From Embleya sp045207785 (GTDB lineage: Bacteria; Actinomycetota; Actinomycetes; Streptomycetales; Streptomycetaceae): DNA of 64,000 nucleotides. Location: assembly GCF_045207785.1 (NCBI RefSeq), contig NZ_CP108777.1, positions 3,069,399 through 3,133,398 of the forward strand, written 5' to 3'. Each line of letters begins with the position of its first letter. The first letter of the stretch is position 1. A program made the position numbers and the translations under genes. This document shows positions 54,780 to 64,000 of this stretch, piece by piece. The notes beneath the pieces are model-generated. The model worked only from the letters and a program-made list of their open reading frames with translations, was not told the origin of the DNA and did no database searches.

Positions 54780-55811
54780 GTGTCGTGTCGCCGTGTGCGG
54801 CCACCGGTGCGGGTGCGTCCGGTGACGCGGGGGCGGTAGTGGTCCTCGGCGGTGTGGTCCAGCACGATCCCCTCGAGGCCGGTTTGGTGATTTTCTCGGT
54901 GCCGTCGAGGATCGCTGCGATCGCGGCCTGGCGGAGCAGGCGGGCGAGGCTGCCGATGCGTCCGCCGGTGCGGGCGTGGAGATACGACGCCGCGCGAGGG
55001 AGTGTCCCCGCGCGGTGTGCCCGCAGGTCCAGACAGGCTTCCATCGCCGCGACCAGGTCACGGAACGGCGTCCGCCCGCCCCCGCCGCCGAGGGGGACGG
55101 GCCCGCAGTCGACGACCGTGGCGCGCCCGGCGAGTGCGCTTGCCGCACGAACAACGGTGTGGCGACCACGTCGATGCCCGCGAACACGAACGTCGCGCCG
55201 ATGCGTTCGGTCAGATCCTTCAACAAATCGACGGCCTCCGCCCCCGTCGTGGTGCGTGGGTTGAGGCGGTGGATCTCGTCGATCGCGACCAACCTCACCC
55301 CCGCCTCGCGGTAGGTGTGGCACACCGCGTCGACAATCTGCGCCTGGGTCGCCCTCGCGGTCACCGGAACCCCGAGGAAGCGCGCGAACTCGGTGGAAAG
55401 GGCCTTCGCGCTGGCACCGGGCGGGACCAGGACGTACGCCACCGGCACCCACCCCTCCAACGCCCTTCCGCCGCGTCGGGCGGCCTCGGCGAGGTGGCAT
55501 GCCCGACCCACCTGCAACAGCGCGGTGGTCTTGCCCGTGGTCGGCGGCCCGGTGACGATCACACACGGCCGCGCGCCCGTCTCCTGGTGGCGGCCCAGGA
55601 TCATCAGGGTGCGCACCGTCCGCGAGATCGCGTCGATCGTCGGGGTGCGCACGACGGCGAACCGCGAGTGATACGCCAAACGCTCCTCCACCCCACGCCC
55701 GGCCTCGCCCGCTTCGGGCGGTGTGACAGGCGGCCGTTCGACGAAGTCCCGGAACCCGTCCCACGTCACGGGCGACGGCCACCGGCCCTCCGCCGCCTCC
55801 GCGCCGGTCAC
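54776..55811 (-). pseudogene. tnsC: TnsC-like AAA+ ATPase gene, frameshifted
   Basis: Starts with GTG at 55811, overlapping the tnsB stop. Walker A (CVIVTGPPTTGKTTALLQVG) and Walker B (VRLVAIDEIHRLN) are intact. After GIDVVATPLFVR the frame changes near 55150 to a second frame (FRDLVAAMEACLDLRAHRAGTLPRAASYLHARTGGRIGSLARLLRQAA). It changes again near 54890 to a third (TGLEGIVLDHTAEDHYRPR), ending at 54776. TnsC would bridge the target selector and transposase. Two indels make it non-functional unless they are sequence errors. Confidence 0.75.
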
Positions 55812-58010
55812 CACAACTCGGCCTCGGCGTGCGCGTCGTACAACCCGAACCCGCCCGCTCCGCCGGACGCCCCACCCGACTTCGACTCGGAGTCCGTGTC
55901 CTCGTCGAGGAACTCGCCGCCGCCGTCGAGGTCGTCCAGACTCTCCACACCAACACCGGCACCGTCGTGCGCCGCCGCGCCCGGTACGCGTCCCGGGAAG
56001 ACGAATCCCGCGACCCCCTCCGAGTTCGCGGCATGCCCGTCGTGCCCGGTGCCCGCCTGCTCCACGACGCGGCGCCCCGGGAACCGCCCGACCCGCGGTG
56101 TCCTCGCGTCCACGACTTCTTCGGCTCCCGCCGCCCGGGCCGGCGCCCCACGGCGGGGCGGACCTCGCGCAGGAGCGCCGCGAGGGCGCCGGCGAGGTCG
56201 GCTTCGTGCCGCTCACGGTCCCCGCGTCGTTCGACGCTCTCCCTCACGTGCCTCCACGCGTGGACGTCGAACGGCGCGTTCACGTGGTCGCGGTGGATCC
56301 ACGGCACCTCGGCGAACTCCCCGCCGGGCAGGCGCACCCACACCTGGCGGCCGTCGTGGGGATTGTGGTGCACCTCCCACCTGCCCTGCCGCGCGGTCAC
56401 TCCCGAGGACCGTCCCCGACACGCCCCCAGGACCGGATGGTCGTAGGTGCGGTGGTCGATGCGGATCCCGCGGTCGGTGACCCGATGCCACCGCACCGGC
56501 AGCAATTCCACATAGTCCCGCCCCGTGAGCGGCACCGGCACATACCCGCACGCCCCCACCAGGGCGCCCCACATCTCGTTCGGCGTCAGCGCCGCCCTGG
56601 CCATCATCGGATGCCGCAGCCCCTCGTGGGGCCGGCCCTGCCACCCGACGGTGATCCATTCGTCGAGCAGGTCCTGCAACTGCGGCACCGTCCAACACGC
56701 CTCGTCCTCCACACCCTGTCCGCGCCGGGTCGTGTTCGACCCGGTGTACCCGGCCACGTGTTGGCAGAACAGCGTGTTGATCGCGCCGAACGTCCGCTCC
56801 ACCACCCCTTTCGCCGCGGGCCTGCGCGGCGGGGCGGGCTGCACGCTCACCCCCAACGTCTCGCACGCCGCCAGGAACGCCTCGGACACGAACACCCTGC
56901 CCCGGTCGACCACGATCGTCTCCGGCACGATCACCGGCCGCGCCGCCGCGCCCTCCAACCGCCCATCCACCGTCGCCAGCCGCTCATACGGCACGCTCGC
57001 CCGCGACAGCTCCAACGCCTCGGGCCAGTGCGGGCGCATCGGATGCGGCACCACCATCTCCGCGAGCAACAAAGCGGCGTCGACCGCCTTGGTCCCCTCC
57101 GGCCGCAACACCGCCGCCACGACGCTCCGCGTCGCCACGTCCACCGCGATCGTCAACTCCGGCCGCCCCAACCGCCCGTCGTCCAAAACGGCCATCACGT
57201 CCAAGCGGGTGCTGTCGACCTGGACCTGCTCACCCGGCCGCGACGCACCCACGGGAGCGAACGGCGGCGTCGTCGCGCTCGCGGTCCGCGCCGGCCGCCC
57301 CGGCAACTCCGCCGGATCGGCCAAAGCGTTCACCAACCGATAGAACGTCGCCCGCGACGGCAAGGCCACCACACCCGGCCCATGCGCCCGGTCCAGGATC
57401 TCCCCGGCCAACCGCCGCAACCCCTCCACCGTCCCCTTCGACCGCCCCCGCTGCCGCCGCAACGCCTCCAACACGGCCACCACCACCCGCTCGTCGCTGC
57501 GCCCGGTCGCACTCGCGCCGCGCGTGGCGCGCTTGTCGACCAGCCCCCACAGGCCCTGCCGCCGATACCGGCCGCGCATCCGCTGCACCGTCGCCACACT
57601 CACCGCCCACCCCGACGCCCGCATCTCCTCGACCTTGGCCCGCTCCCGCTCCGCCATGGACCGACCCGGGCCGTACTGCGCACGCGCCACCCCCACACCG
57701 CCCGGGCCGTCCGGCAACCCGCACTCGATCTCGTGGATGTGCCGCTGCCACGCGAGCGCCCGCTCGCGCGCTCTCGCAACGGCACCGTCTGGAACAGCCC
57801 CCACCGCGGCACCCCCGCCACAGGCGCCGCACCCACCAGCGCGAAGTCCGGGGCCGCGCACAGGTACCCGACCAGCATCGACCCGACCACACCCCGCTCG
57901 TCCACCAGCCGCACCACCGGACCCTCCAGAGCGACCACCTGCCACGAACGCCCCTCGAACACCACATGCGCGCCCACCGCGACCACCGGCCGCCGACCCC
58001 CGCCGCTCAC
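55808..58010 (-). pseudogene. tnsB: TnsB-like DDE transposase gene, frameshifted twice
   Basis: Starts with GTG at 58010, overlapping the tnsA stop. The N-terminal VVAVGAHVVFEGRSWQVVALEG is in frame one. Near 57765 the frame shifts, and the core continues with HTH elements and the three catalytic acids: QVQVDSTRLDVMAV, TIVVDRGRVFV and AAKGVVERTFGAINTLF. Near 56110 it shifts again into an acidic tail ending GLYDAHAEAELW, the usual TnsB end that contacts TnsC. The active-site residues are all present, so only reading continuity is lost. Confidence 0.8.
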
Positions 58011-58831
58011 CACGACACCCCACCCTCGGCCGCCGCGCCGACCACCGCCTCGACCCCCGGTCCCGCCCAGGCCGGCACCCGCTCGTGCAACGGCCGCGAC
58101 AACACCACCGACAACCGCCCCGACCACAACGCGTGAAAGACCACCGGCCACACCACGATCGGATCACCCACCGCCCGCACACCCTCGATCAACGGCCGCG
58201 CCCGGGCGAACGCGTCCATCACGGCCGCCTCCACGGCGGGCGAGCCCCGATGACGGGGATGCCGGTATCCGGCCAGCCACCGCACGTTCGCCACGAGAAC
58301 CGGGTCCGGTGGCTCGAGCCGCCGATACGACCAGCCGACCGCCTCGCACGCCGCCGCGACCACCCCACCGGCCCGCAACGCCCGCACCCCACCCGCACCG
58401 GGCGAACCCGGGCAGTCGGCCAGCAGCGCGGTGCCGTCCGCGTACCGGGCGAACACCTGCGGGACCCACGACCGCACCCGCCCGTCCGCCGCGTCGCGCC
58501 ACACCAACCGCACCGGCCGCCCCGCCAACCCGACCACCCGCGGATCCCGATCCAAGAACATCAACCGATCACGCATCACGGCCGACCCGTGCACCACATG
58601 GCCGCCGGTGGTCGCCGACCACCACCAGCCCGGCCCCCACCGCCGCCCCGGCACCACCGCAAACGCCGACACCGGCGCCAACTCCTCGAACCGCGTCGAC
58701 CCCGCCGCCTCCACCCACGGCCGCTGCACCACGCCCCCCACCGCGTCGACGAACTCCGCCTCGACACCGGCCACTTCCGCAACCGCCGGGGTCCGAACCC
58801 CCGCCCCGCCCACCGCGAACCGCTCATCCAT
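58007..58831 (-). CDS. tnsA: TnsA-like transposase endonuclease subunit, catalytic acids altered
   Basis: A 274-residue protein from the ATG at 58831. It follows the actinobacterial TnsA-like pattern: TTGGHVVHGS, MFLDRDPRVVGLAGRPVRLVW, then SWVPQVFARYADGTALLADC, and VLVANVRWLAGYRHPRH. TnsA makes the 5' strand cuts beside TnsB in Tn7. In homologues I recall, the first block carries a Glu (near ERD) and the second reads H-x-P-D; here these are Met (VMRDRL) and Gln (VPQVF), so nuclease activity is doubtful. It is the only uninterrupted gene of the tnsABC set. Its stop overlaps the tnsB start by GTGA. Confidence 0.7.
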   Translation of the reverse strand: MDERFAVGGAGVRTPAVAEVAGVEAEFVDAVGGVVQRPWVEAAGSTRFEELAPVSAFAVVPGRRWGPGWWWSATTGGHVVHGSAVMRDRLMFLDRDPRVVGLAGRPVRLVWRDAADGRVRSWVPQVFARYADGTALLADCPGSPGAGGVRALRAGGVVAAACEAVGWSYRRLEPPDPVLVANVRWLAGYRHPRHRGSPAVEAAVMDAFARARPLIEGVRAVGDPIVVWPVVFHALWSGRLSVVLSRPLHERVPAWAGPGVEAVVGAAAEGGVSW

Positions 58832-59020
58832 GCCCGTAGTCAAGTACGCGAGAAATCCTCAGAAAGACAGAGAACCCCACCACCACCCGAACGAGCGCAC
58901 CCCCGCACGAACACCCCACGCACACACCGAGCCCGTGATAACCGCTGCGCCGCAACAGGTCCGCCCCCGCCCCTACGCGCCGACCACCTCGGTCCGACCC
59001 GACCCGGGCCGGCCACGCGC
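58832..59020. other. intergenic between tniQ and tnsA
   Basis: About 190 bases, somewhat AT-richer near 58850-58880. It is the only sizeable gap inside the operon and may hold a promoter for tnsA-tnsB-tnsC-tniQ; no box is certain. Confidence 0.35.
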
Positions 59021-60460
59021 CTATTCGTCGTTCTCGTCCCGGCCGGCCGTGAGCACATCCGTCAACTCCGCGGCCGACAACCCGGCCCAGCCGGCGACGT
59101 CCTGCACGGGCACCCCGGCGTTCAACGCCGCGACAGCGGTCCGCCACAAAGCCCGCTCGAGGAATTCGACACCCCAGGAGAGGTTCCCCAGCAGGTGCCG
59201 GGCCGCGTCCGCGGTGCTGCCGGTCTGCGCCCCGCGCAACGGGAGCAGCTGCTCCTCCGCTTCCCCCACGAGCTCGTCGATCAGCATGCGTTCCTCCGCC
59301 GGCACCATCGTGCGCCACAGCGTCCCCGAACCGCCCGCCTTCCGCTCCCTGCCCGGAGACCGCAACAGCGCGGCCGCGGTCGCCGGCCGATCCTCCTGCC
59401 GCACCCGCCACGGATCGTCCACCCACCCCAACCCCACACCCGCACCCGCGCCCCCACGCCGACGGCGGACGACGGCGCCCATCCACGCGATCAAGGGCCC
59501 GCCGTCCTCGACCACGACCACCGACCCCAACCACGCCCGCCTGACCCGCTCCCCGAGTTCACGGCAAAACGCCCCGTCCACCCGCAACATCCGAGGCCGC
59601 CCGGCACCACTGTCGCGCCACAACCGCTCCACCATGCCCGGATCCAGCAACGCGTCCGCCACCGCGACCACCTCCGGGAAGACGACCGCGTCCCGCCCCA
59701 CCACCCGCCACCACCCGAAATCACCCCCGGCGTCCCCGCCCGCGACCGCGTGCAGCCGCTGCGGCCAGACCTCCTCCCGCTCCCAGTGCAACGCCGACTC
59801 CCACCACCGGCACACCACCGCCCACGCGACCCCGAACACCTTCCCGGGACCCACCCCCGCCCGCGCCGCCCGCCGCGCCACACCCGCCCACCGCCGCCGC
59901 GCCACCACCTCCGGCACCTCACGCAAGTCCAGGTGTTCCGGAACCCCACCCGCGTCCGCGTCCAAACCCCACCGCCCGTGCCGCACGCACACCCGCTCCC
60001 ACCGCGCCGCGTAGCGAACCACCCGCACCGGCCCGCCGGTACGCCGCGCCGCACACAATCGACACCCGAACGCCACCGGGCCCACCACGGCGCCGCCCAC
60101 CCGCCACATCCCCTGCGGCATCCCCGCCGTGCCCCACCCGGCAACCTCGTCCTCTTCCCGGCCCCAGGACGGCAACGCCCGCCCGAGCACCTCCTCCCCG
60201 ACCCCACACAACTCCACCAACACCCGCCGCCCCGCCGCGTCCAGGACCACCTCCGCGTCCGCCCGCAGCCCTCCACCCCGGTGCCGGGGACGGTGGTTGA
60301 GCCACCCCCAGTGCCCCGCCAGGGCATCGGCGTCCACCCCGTAACACCCGGCGACCCGGCCCATGAACGACCACGTCGTCTCACCCCCGACCGGAGCGAC
60401 CCGAAACACCCCCCACCGACATCCCCCGACCTCACTCCGAACCTCACACCCGCCAAACAC
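59021..60460 (-). CDS. tniQ: second TniQ family protein
   Basis: A 479-residue protein starting at the GTG at 60460, after a run of eight G. It opens with FRVAPVGGETTWSFMGRVAGCYGVD, the TniQ signature. A zinc-binding-type region follows (GCRLCAARRTGG...VRYAARWERVCVRHGRWGLD), then helical repeats, and a C-terminal HTH-like stretch (DVAGWAGLSAAELTDVL). TniQ proteins recruit TnsC to a specific target. It begins 25 bases after the terminal helicase ends, so the two are probably co-transcribed. It is intact, unlike the other tniQ, and could direct insertion to telomere-proximal DNA. Confidence 0.75.
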   Translation of the reverse strand: MFGGCEVRSEVGGCRWGVFRVAPVGGETTWSFMGRVAGCYGVDADALAGHWGWLNHRPRHRGGGLRADAEVVLDAAGRRVLVELCGVGEEVLGRALPSWGREEDEVAGWGTAGMPQGMWRVGGAVVGPVAFGCRLCAARRTGGPVRVVRYAARWERVCVRHGRWGLDADAGGVPEHLDLREVPEVVARRRWAGVARRAARAGVGPGKVFGVAWAVVCRWWESALHWEREEVWPQRLHAVAGGDAGGDFGWWRVVGRDAVVFPEVVAVADALLDPGMVERLWRDSGAGRPRMLRVDGAFCRELGERVRRAWLGSVVVVEDGGPLIAWMGAVVRRRRGGAGAGVGLGWVDDPWRVRQEDRPATAAALLRSPGRERKAGGSGTLWRTMVPAEERMLIDELVGEAEEQLLPLRGAQTGSTADAARHLLGNLSWGVEFLERALWRTAVAALNAGVPVQDVAGWAGLSAAELTDVLTAGRDENDE

Positions 60461-60485
60461 GACCCCCCCCGGCCGACACCGCCCC

Positions 60486-63400
60486 TCACCACCGCATGCC
60501 GAGTTCGGTGAGCAGCCGCACCCGTTCCTCGGTCAGCGATCCGCGCCGAGTGCGTTGGTTGTTGACCCACTTGCCGAGCCGGACCTCGACGGCACCGCCA
60601 CCCTTGCCCGCGCCACCACCGAGTCCGGTCGCCGTCTGTGTCGCCACGGTCTCCACGTGTGCGCGGGGAACTTCGAGATCGCCTTCGCGTTCGCGGTAGG
60701 CGACGGCCGCCGCAAACGCCGTCTCCCACGCGCCCCGACCGCGCCTGCGCGCCGCTGCCCGTCCGCGAGGTCGTTGGCCGCAGACCCGCCGACATCGACG
60801 CCCGCAGCCACCGCCACGTCGCCGTCCGCTGCGCCGCCGTCGTGTTCGGGGCGGATGCCGAGTGCGTCGAGCTGTTCGAGTTGTCCGGGCCCCAGCCGTG
60901 CCCGCACGGCTGCTCGCCGGTGCCGCTGCGCCCATCTGCCGATGTCCTGGCCGCCGGCGACGTGTCCGGGTGTCAGCTCCTCGAGGGCTCCGCCGCGGGC
61001 GAGGTGCAGGCGTACTTCGTTGGCGGCCCGCTGCCAGGCGATGGTCCACCCGTCGGGCTGCCACCACGGGTCCAACTCCTCCAGGGCCCGGCGGCGTTCG
61101 GGGTGCGCGTCGAGAACCCCGGCACGTCGCTGGTTGGCGAGCCATTGGCCGACGCGGATGCCGTCCTGGACGGCTCCCGGTGGCGCGGCGAGGTGTCCGA
61201 CGCGTTCGACATACCGTCGTGCGACGGCGAGTCCGTCGTCGAAGGCGGCGTCGGGGTGTGACCAGACCATGCCGAGCATGACGAGTTTGCGGACGCGGCC
61301 GGCGTCGAGCCGCCCGGCGGCGTACTCCCTCCGTTGTACTGCCGCCCATTGCCCGACCGGGTAGTCGTGGTCGTGCTCGTCGCGTGTATCGAGCGGAATT
61401 CTGAGGTGGCCCCGCGTCCGGAGGAAGCGGCGTGCGGCGAGGTAGCCGCGGTTCCAGTCGCGTTCGTCGGGGTCGATGACCCGTAGCCGCACGAAGTCGG
61501 CGACGATCGCGGGGTCCCGTGGGCTGGAGAACCGCAGGAACGGCCGTGTCTCCGCCTCCACGCCCCCGCCCGGGCCGCCCGGCACATCCGGACCCACCGG
61601 CCCGGCCGCGCCCTCCACGACCCCTCCCACGACCCCTCCCACGCCCTCGGCGGCCCCCGCGCCGCCCGCCGCTGCGCCGGCTTCCGCTGTACCGCCGTCG
61701 GCCGCGCTGTCCGCGTCGTCGTCGGGTTCGTCCTCGACGACCGCCCTGGCTGCGCCGTGTGCGGTGGCCTGGGGGACGGCGAGGGCTTCGACGAGCTCGG
61801 GGGCGTGGGCCCTCAGGGCCTCGAGCACCGTCACCAAGTAGCGATGGCCATCCGACAGGAGCATGTCGTCGGGGTGTTCGTGGTCGTCGAGGAAGACGGG
61901 GACGACGATGCCGGCGACCTTGCCCTGCCCCGGTTGCTGCCGCAGAGCCCTACCCAGGGCCTGAGTGATACTCACAATACTTGACATTTCGTCGAAAATG
62001 GCTACGGCGTCGACGGCGGGACAGTCGATCCCCTCGCCGAGGATCCGCACGTTCGAGACCACGGACAGGTCGCCCGGTGTGCCGGGTTCGGCGAACCGGC
62101 CGAGAACTCGCCGCCGATGCTCGGCCGGGTGATCGCCATGCAGCCATTGGGCCCGCACGTCCGCGGGCGCCTGGTCCGGGAGTTCGGCGCGCAGCCGTCG
62201 GCCGACGTCGGGCAGTCCGAGGGCGAAGGCTTTGGCTTCGGCGACGCGGTGGTGGAACGTGATGACGGTGCGCAGGTTGTTCTCGCGCGCGGTCTTGAGG
62301 AGCGCGGTCTGCAACGCGGCGAGGCGTTTGCCGCGCCAGGCCTCGACCAGCTTCGGCGCGTTCGGGCTCTCGTCGTCGAGGGCCTTTCGCGCGTCGCGCC
62401 GGGCCTGGTTGAGTTCCTTGTCCCTGATGTCGGCCACCAGCACCACGAACCTCGCGAGCAGACCGCGCTGCACACTTTCGGCGAGCCCGAGCTGAAACAA
62501 ACGCGGCCCGTAGATCTCGATCGCGTCCATGGACACGGCGAGTTCCTCGGGCAGTGCGGGGACGCGCGAGCGTCGCGATCCCCGGGTCTGCGACGTATCG
62601 CCGTCGCCGTCGTCATCTGACGCACCGTCAGCGAAAGCGGACATTTCACCGGTTTCGTAGATCATTTCCGTTTGCAGTTCCGGCGAGAAATACTCGTCTT
62701 CCGAATCGATTTCCGGATCGATATCGTCGGGGATCGGCGGGAGCTCGATGTGAGGTCGGGTGTGAGGTTCGGTGTGGTCTCCCGCCCCGAGACCGAGGCT
62801 CGGGGCCCTGGGCACGTGTCCCGCCTCGAAGAGCGCCTCCTGACCACCCGGACGCCCGGCGCCACCGCGCCGCCGCTCGCCACGCCGCCGCCTGCGCCGG
62901 CCTTTGAAGGGTTCGTAGATGCGGGGTGTGGCGGTCATGTACAACCGCCGCTGCGCCGGGACGAGTGTGTTGTCGTGGACGTCGGTCCAGGTCTTGTCGA
63001 TGTGGCCGGCGGCTCTGTGGGCTTCGTCGCTGAGGATGAGGGTCCAAGCCGGTAGGGCGGGGATTCCGTAGGGCCCGGTGTGGGCGTGGATGATGGCGCC
63101 GAGAGACGCGTAGGTGCTGAACACGGTGTACCGGGCGTGTTGTTGGGCCCACAGGGCGAGGCTGGGTCCGCTGGTGGTGGCGCGCACGCCCGCTGCGCCG
63201 AGTGCGGTGTCGCCTTCGAGGGAGCAGATGGCGAGCATGGGTTCGTCGTGTCCGAGGGTGCGCCAGGCGGTGACGGTCTGGGTGAGGAGGTCGAGGGTGG
63301 GGACCAGGACGAGGGTGCCGCCGGTGGGGGCGAGGCATCTGGCGGTCTCGGCGGCGATGAGGGTCTTGCCGGTCCCGGTGGCGGAGACGAGGAGCCCGCG

Positions 63401-63496
63401 GTTTCCTCCGGGCCCCACAGGGCCTTCCAGGCCTCGCACGGCGGCGTCGACGGCCTCGACCTGATGCGGTCGAAGCCGTGGTGTGGAATTACGCAT
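60486..63496 (-). CDS. ttrA: TtrA-like terminal DEAD/DEAH helicase (frameshift near the 3' end)
   Basis: A superfamily 2 helicase of about 1000 residues, typical of genes beside Streptomyces telomeres. The ATG at 63496 follows GGAGAAGG. Motifs: LLVSATGTGKTLIA, LILSDEAHRAAG, YMTATPRIYEP, RILGEGIDCPAVDAVAIFD and QALGRALRQQ. Helicase-associated repeats (DRDWNRGYLAARRFLRTRGHL, GIRVGQWLANQRRAG) form the C-terminal part. Near 60750 the frame changes: the true end AWETAFAAAVAYREREG...VRLLTELGMRW, matching the remnant at 52032, lies in another frame and stops at 60486. The role of TtrA-type helicases is not settled; they have been linked to plasmid/chromosome end transfer. Confidence 0.75.
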
Positions 63497-63828
63497 GGAC
63501 CTTCTCCATTCGGTTCCGGAGTACCTGCCGGGGTGCCCGCTACATGTCTAATCTTACCTGTGGAAGAATTGAGTCACCGCTAGTCCCTGTCTTCCGTACG
63601 AACGTGTCTGAATGTTGGATTCGAGATGTCTCGAACGGTGACGCGCCCGGAGGATTCGGCCGCCGAGGGAGGCCGTGGCGGTGAGGTGGACCCGGCACCG
63701 GGCTCCGTCGCACCAGCGAGGGAAAGACAAGAGACGTCAACCCCCGTATACGGAAGCCCACTTCGGCAACTCGCCTACGTCAAAGTCGACTCCACCAACA
63801 AGCCAACGCCCGGACCCACTTGCCAGCT
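63497..63828. other. subtelomeric non-coding stretch
   Basis: No supported gene. The part near 63530-63640 is less GC-rich and should contain the helicase promoter. Repeats begin at 63829. Confidence 0.5.
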
Positions 63829-64000
63829 GGCCGCGCAGCGGCCCACCAGGCACCCGCGAAGCGGGTGGCGTCGGGGTCCCGCGCAGCGGGACCAGGAGTC
63901 CCGCAACGCGGACTCCGACGCCGCGAAGCAGCTGTCAGCTCCTTGATGGCGCAACGCGCCATCCGGCCACTGTGCGGCGACCTTTCACTCGCAAGCCGCG
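63829..64000. repeat. telomere-type palindrome cluster
   Basis: Five closely spaced hairpins with three-base turns: 63829-63843 (6-bp stem, GCA), 63851-63867 (7 bp, GAA), 63875-63893 (8 bp, GCA), 63895-63916 (9 bp with one bulged C, AAC) and 63945-63963 (8 bp, AAC). GCGCAGC and GCGAAGC turns form unusually stable sheared G-A hairpins and are the signature of Streptomyces chromosome ends, where the 3' overhang folds for protein-primed patching. The sequence is not the archetypal Streptomyces end, and the true terminus may lie beyond the window. Confidence 0.8.

Larger units (their letters stand above)
53445..64000. mobile_element. telomere-proximal Tn7-like element (end C2 to telomere)
   Basis: Inner end C2, then tniQ-tnsC-tnsB-tnsA-tniQ and a terminal helicase, all leftward, then palindromic telomere sequence. 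No second transposon end of the C type is seen before the window edge. The outer end may be the telomere itself, as in the telomeric Tn7-like transposons reported from linear bacterial genomes. The exact outer limit is outside or at the edge of the window. Confidence 0.6.

Noticed and set aside
52009..58182. A single leftward open frame of 2057 codons
   Set aside because: It is an accidental GC-rich open frame that stitches together the tnsB core, one part of tnsC, non-coding end repeats and wrong-frame helicase sequence. The real genes start and stop inside it in other frames.
1..64000. tRNA or rRNA genes
   Set aside because: I looked for T-loop-like GGTTCGAATC motifs and for rRNA landmarks by eye and found none. 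A covariance-model scan was not possible, so a divergent tRNA could be missed.

Overview
The window reads as a linear-chromosome arm (or linear plasmid end) of a high-GC actinomycete of the Streptomyces/Kitasatospora/Embleya type. Support comes from strong G/C bias at third codon positions, many GTG starts, overlapping GTGA/ATGA stop-start junctions, leaderless-type -10 boxes next to start codons, and a right edge packed with GC-rich palindromes (GCGAAGC, GCGCAGC and GCAACGC turns) typical of Streptomyces telomeres. No species can be named from the sequence. No rRNA, tRNA or CRISPR array was recognised.

1-5.0 kb: a secreted beta-propeller/IPT/DUF11/RTX protein with a strong terminator, a 5'-truncated UvrD-type helicase and an unknown gene. 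5.4-26 kb: a defence-like region. It holds three HEPN-motif proteins, two HNH nucleases, a GNAT enzyme, a PIMT-type methyltransferase translationally coupled to a 40-residue Asp-Gly peptide (a candidate aspartimide RiPP), a complete three-gene ABC-3C system, a lipoprotein, a PD-(D/E)XK/zinc-finger protein, a Hachiman pair (hamA-hamB, the helicase ending in a HIRAN domain) and a broken STAND/NACHT gene.

26-33 kb: an immunity-gene-like island with small S1-like, DUF2716, GNAT-DUF2716 and tandem-duplicated proteins. It is separated by long intergenic stretches containing three direct copies of a ~210-250 bp repeat and two further repeat families. 33-46 kb: a polymorphic toxin locus. A 1588-residue secreted FG-GAP/LGFP protein is divergent from a 2357-residue RHS/HINT toxin with a deaminase-like tip, followed by an overlapping immunity gene. 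The toxin tip and immunity gene have a visibly lower GC content.

46-64 kb: stacked mobile DNA leading to the telomere, and the most striking part of the window. From inside outward it reads: a transposon-end-like sequence A; broken IS701 and integrase-core genes; end B; a Mu/Tn5053-like module (HTH-ATPase fusion, frameshifted DDE transposase, TniB ATPase); the 3' third of a TtrA-like terminal helicase, cut off in frame at end C1; a 24-codon scrap of tniQ, cut off at end C2; then a full Tn7-like operon (tniQ, tnsC, tnsB, tnsA and a second tniQ in leftward orientation); a second, full-length TtrA-like helicase; and the palindromic telomere. Ends B, C1 and C2 start with TGTGAGTGG, and each abruptly truncates an older gene on its inner side. 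I read this as successive telomere-bearing transposons, each replacing the chromosome end of its predecessor. Many frameshifts in the tns genes suggest the present element is decaying, unless they are assembly errors.
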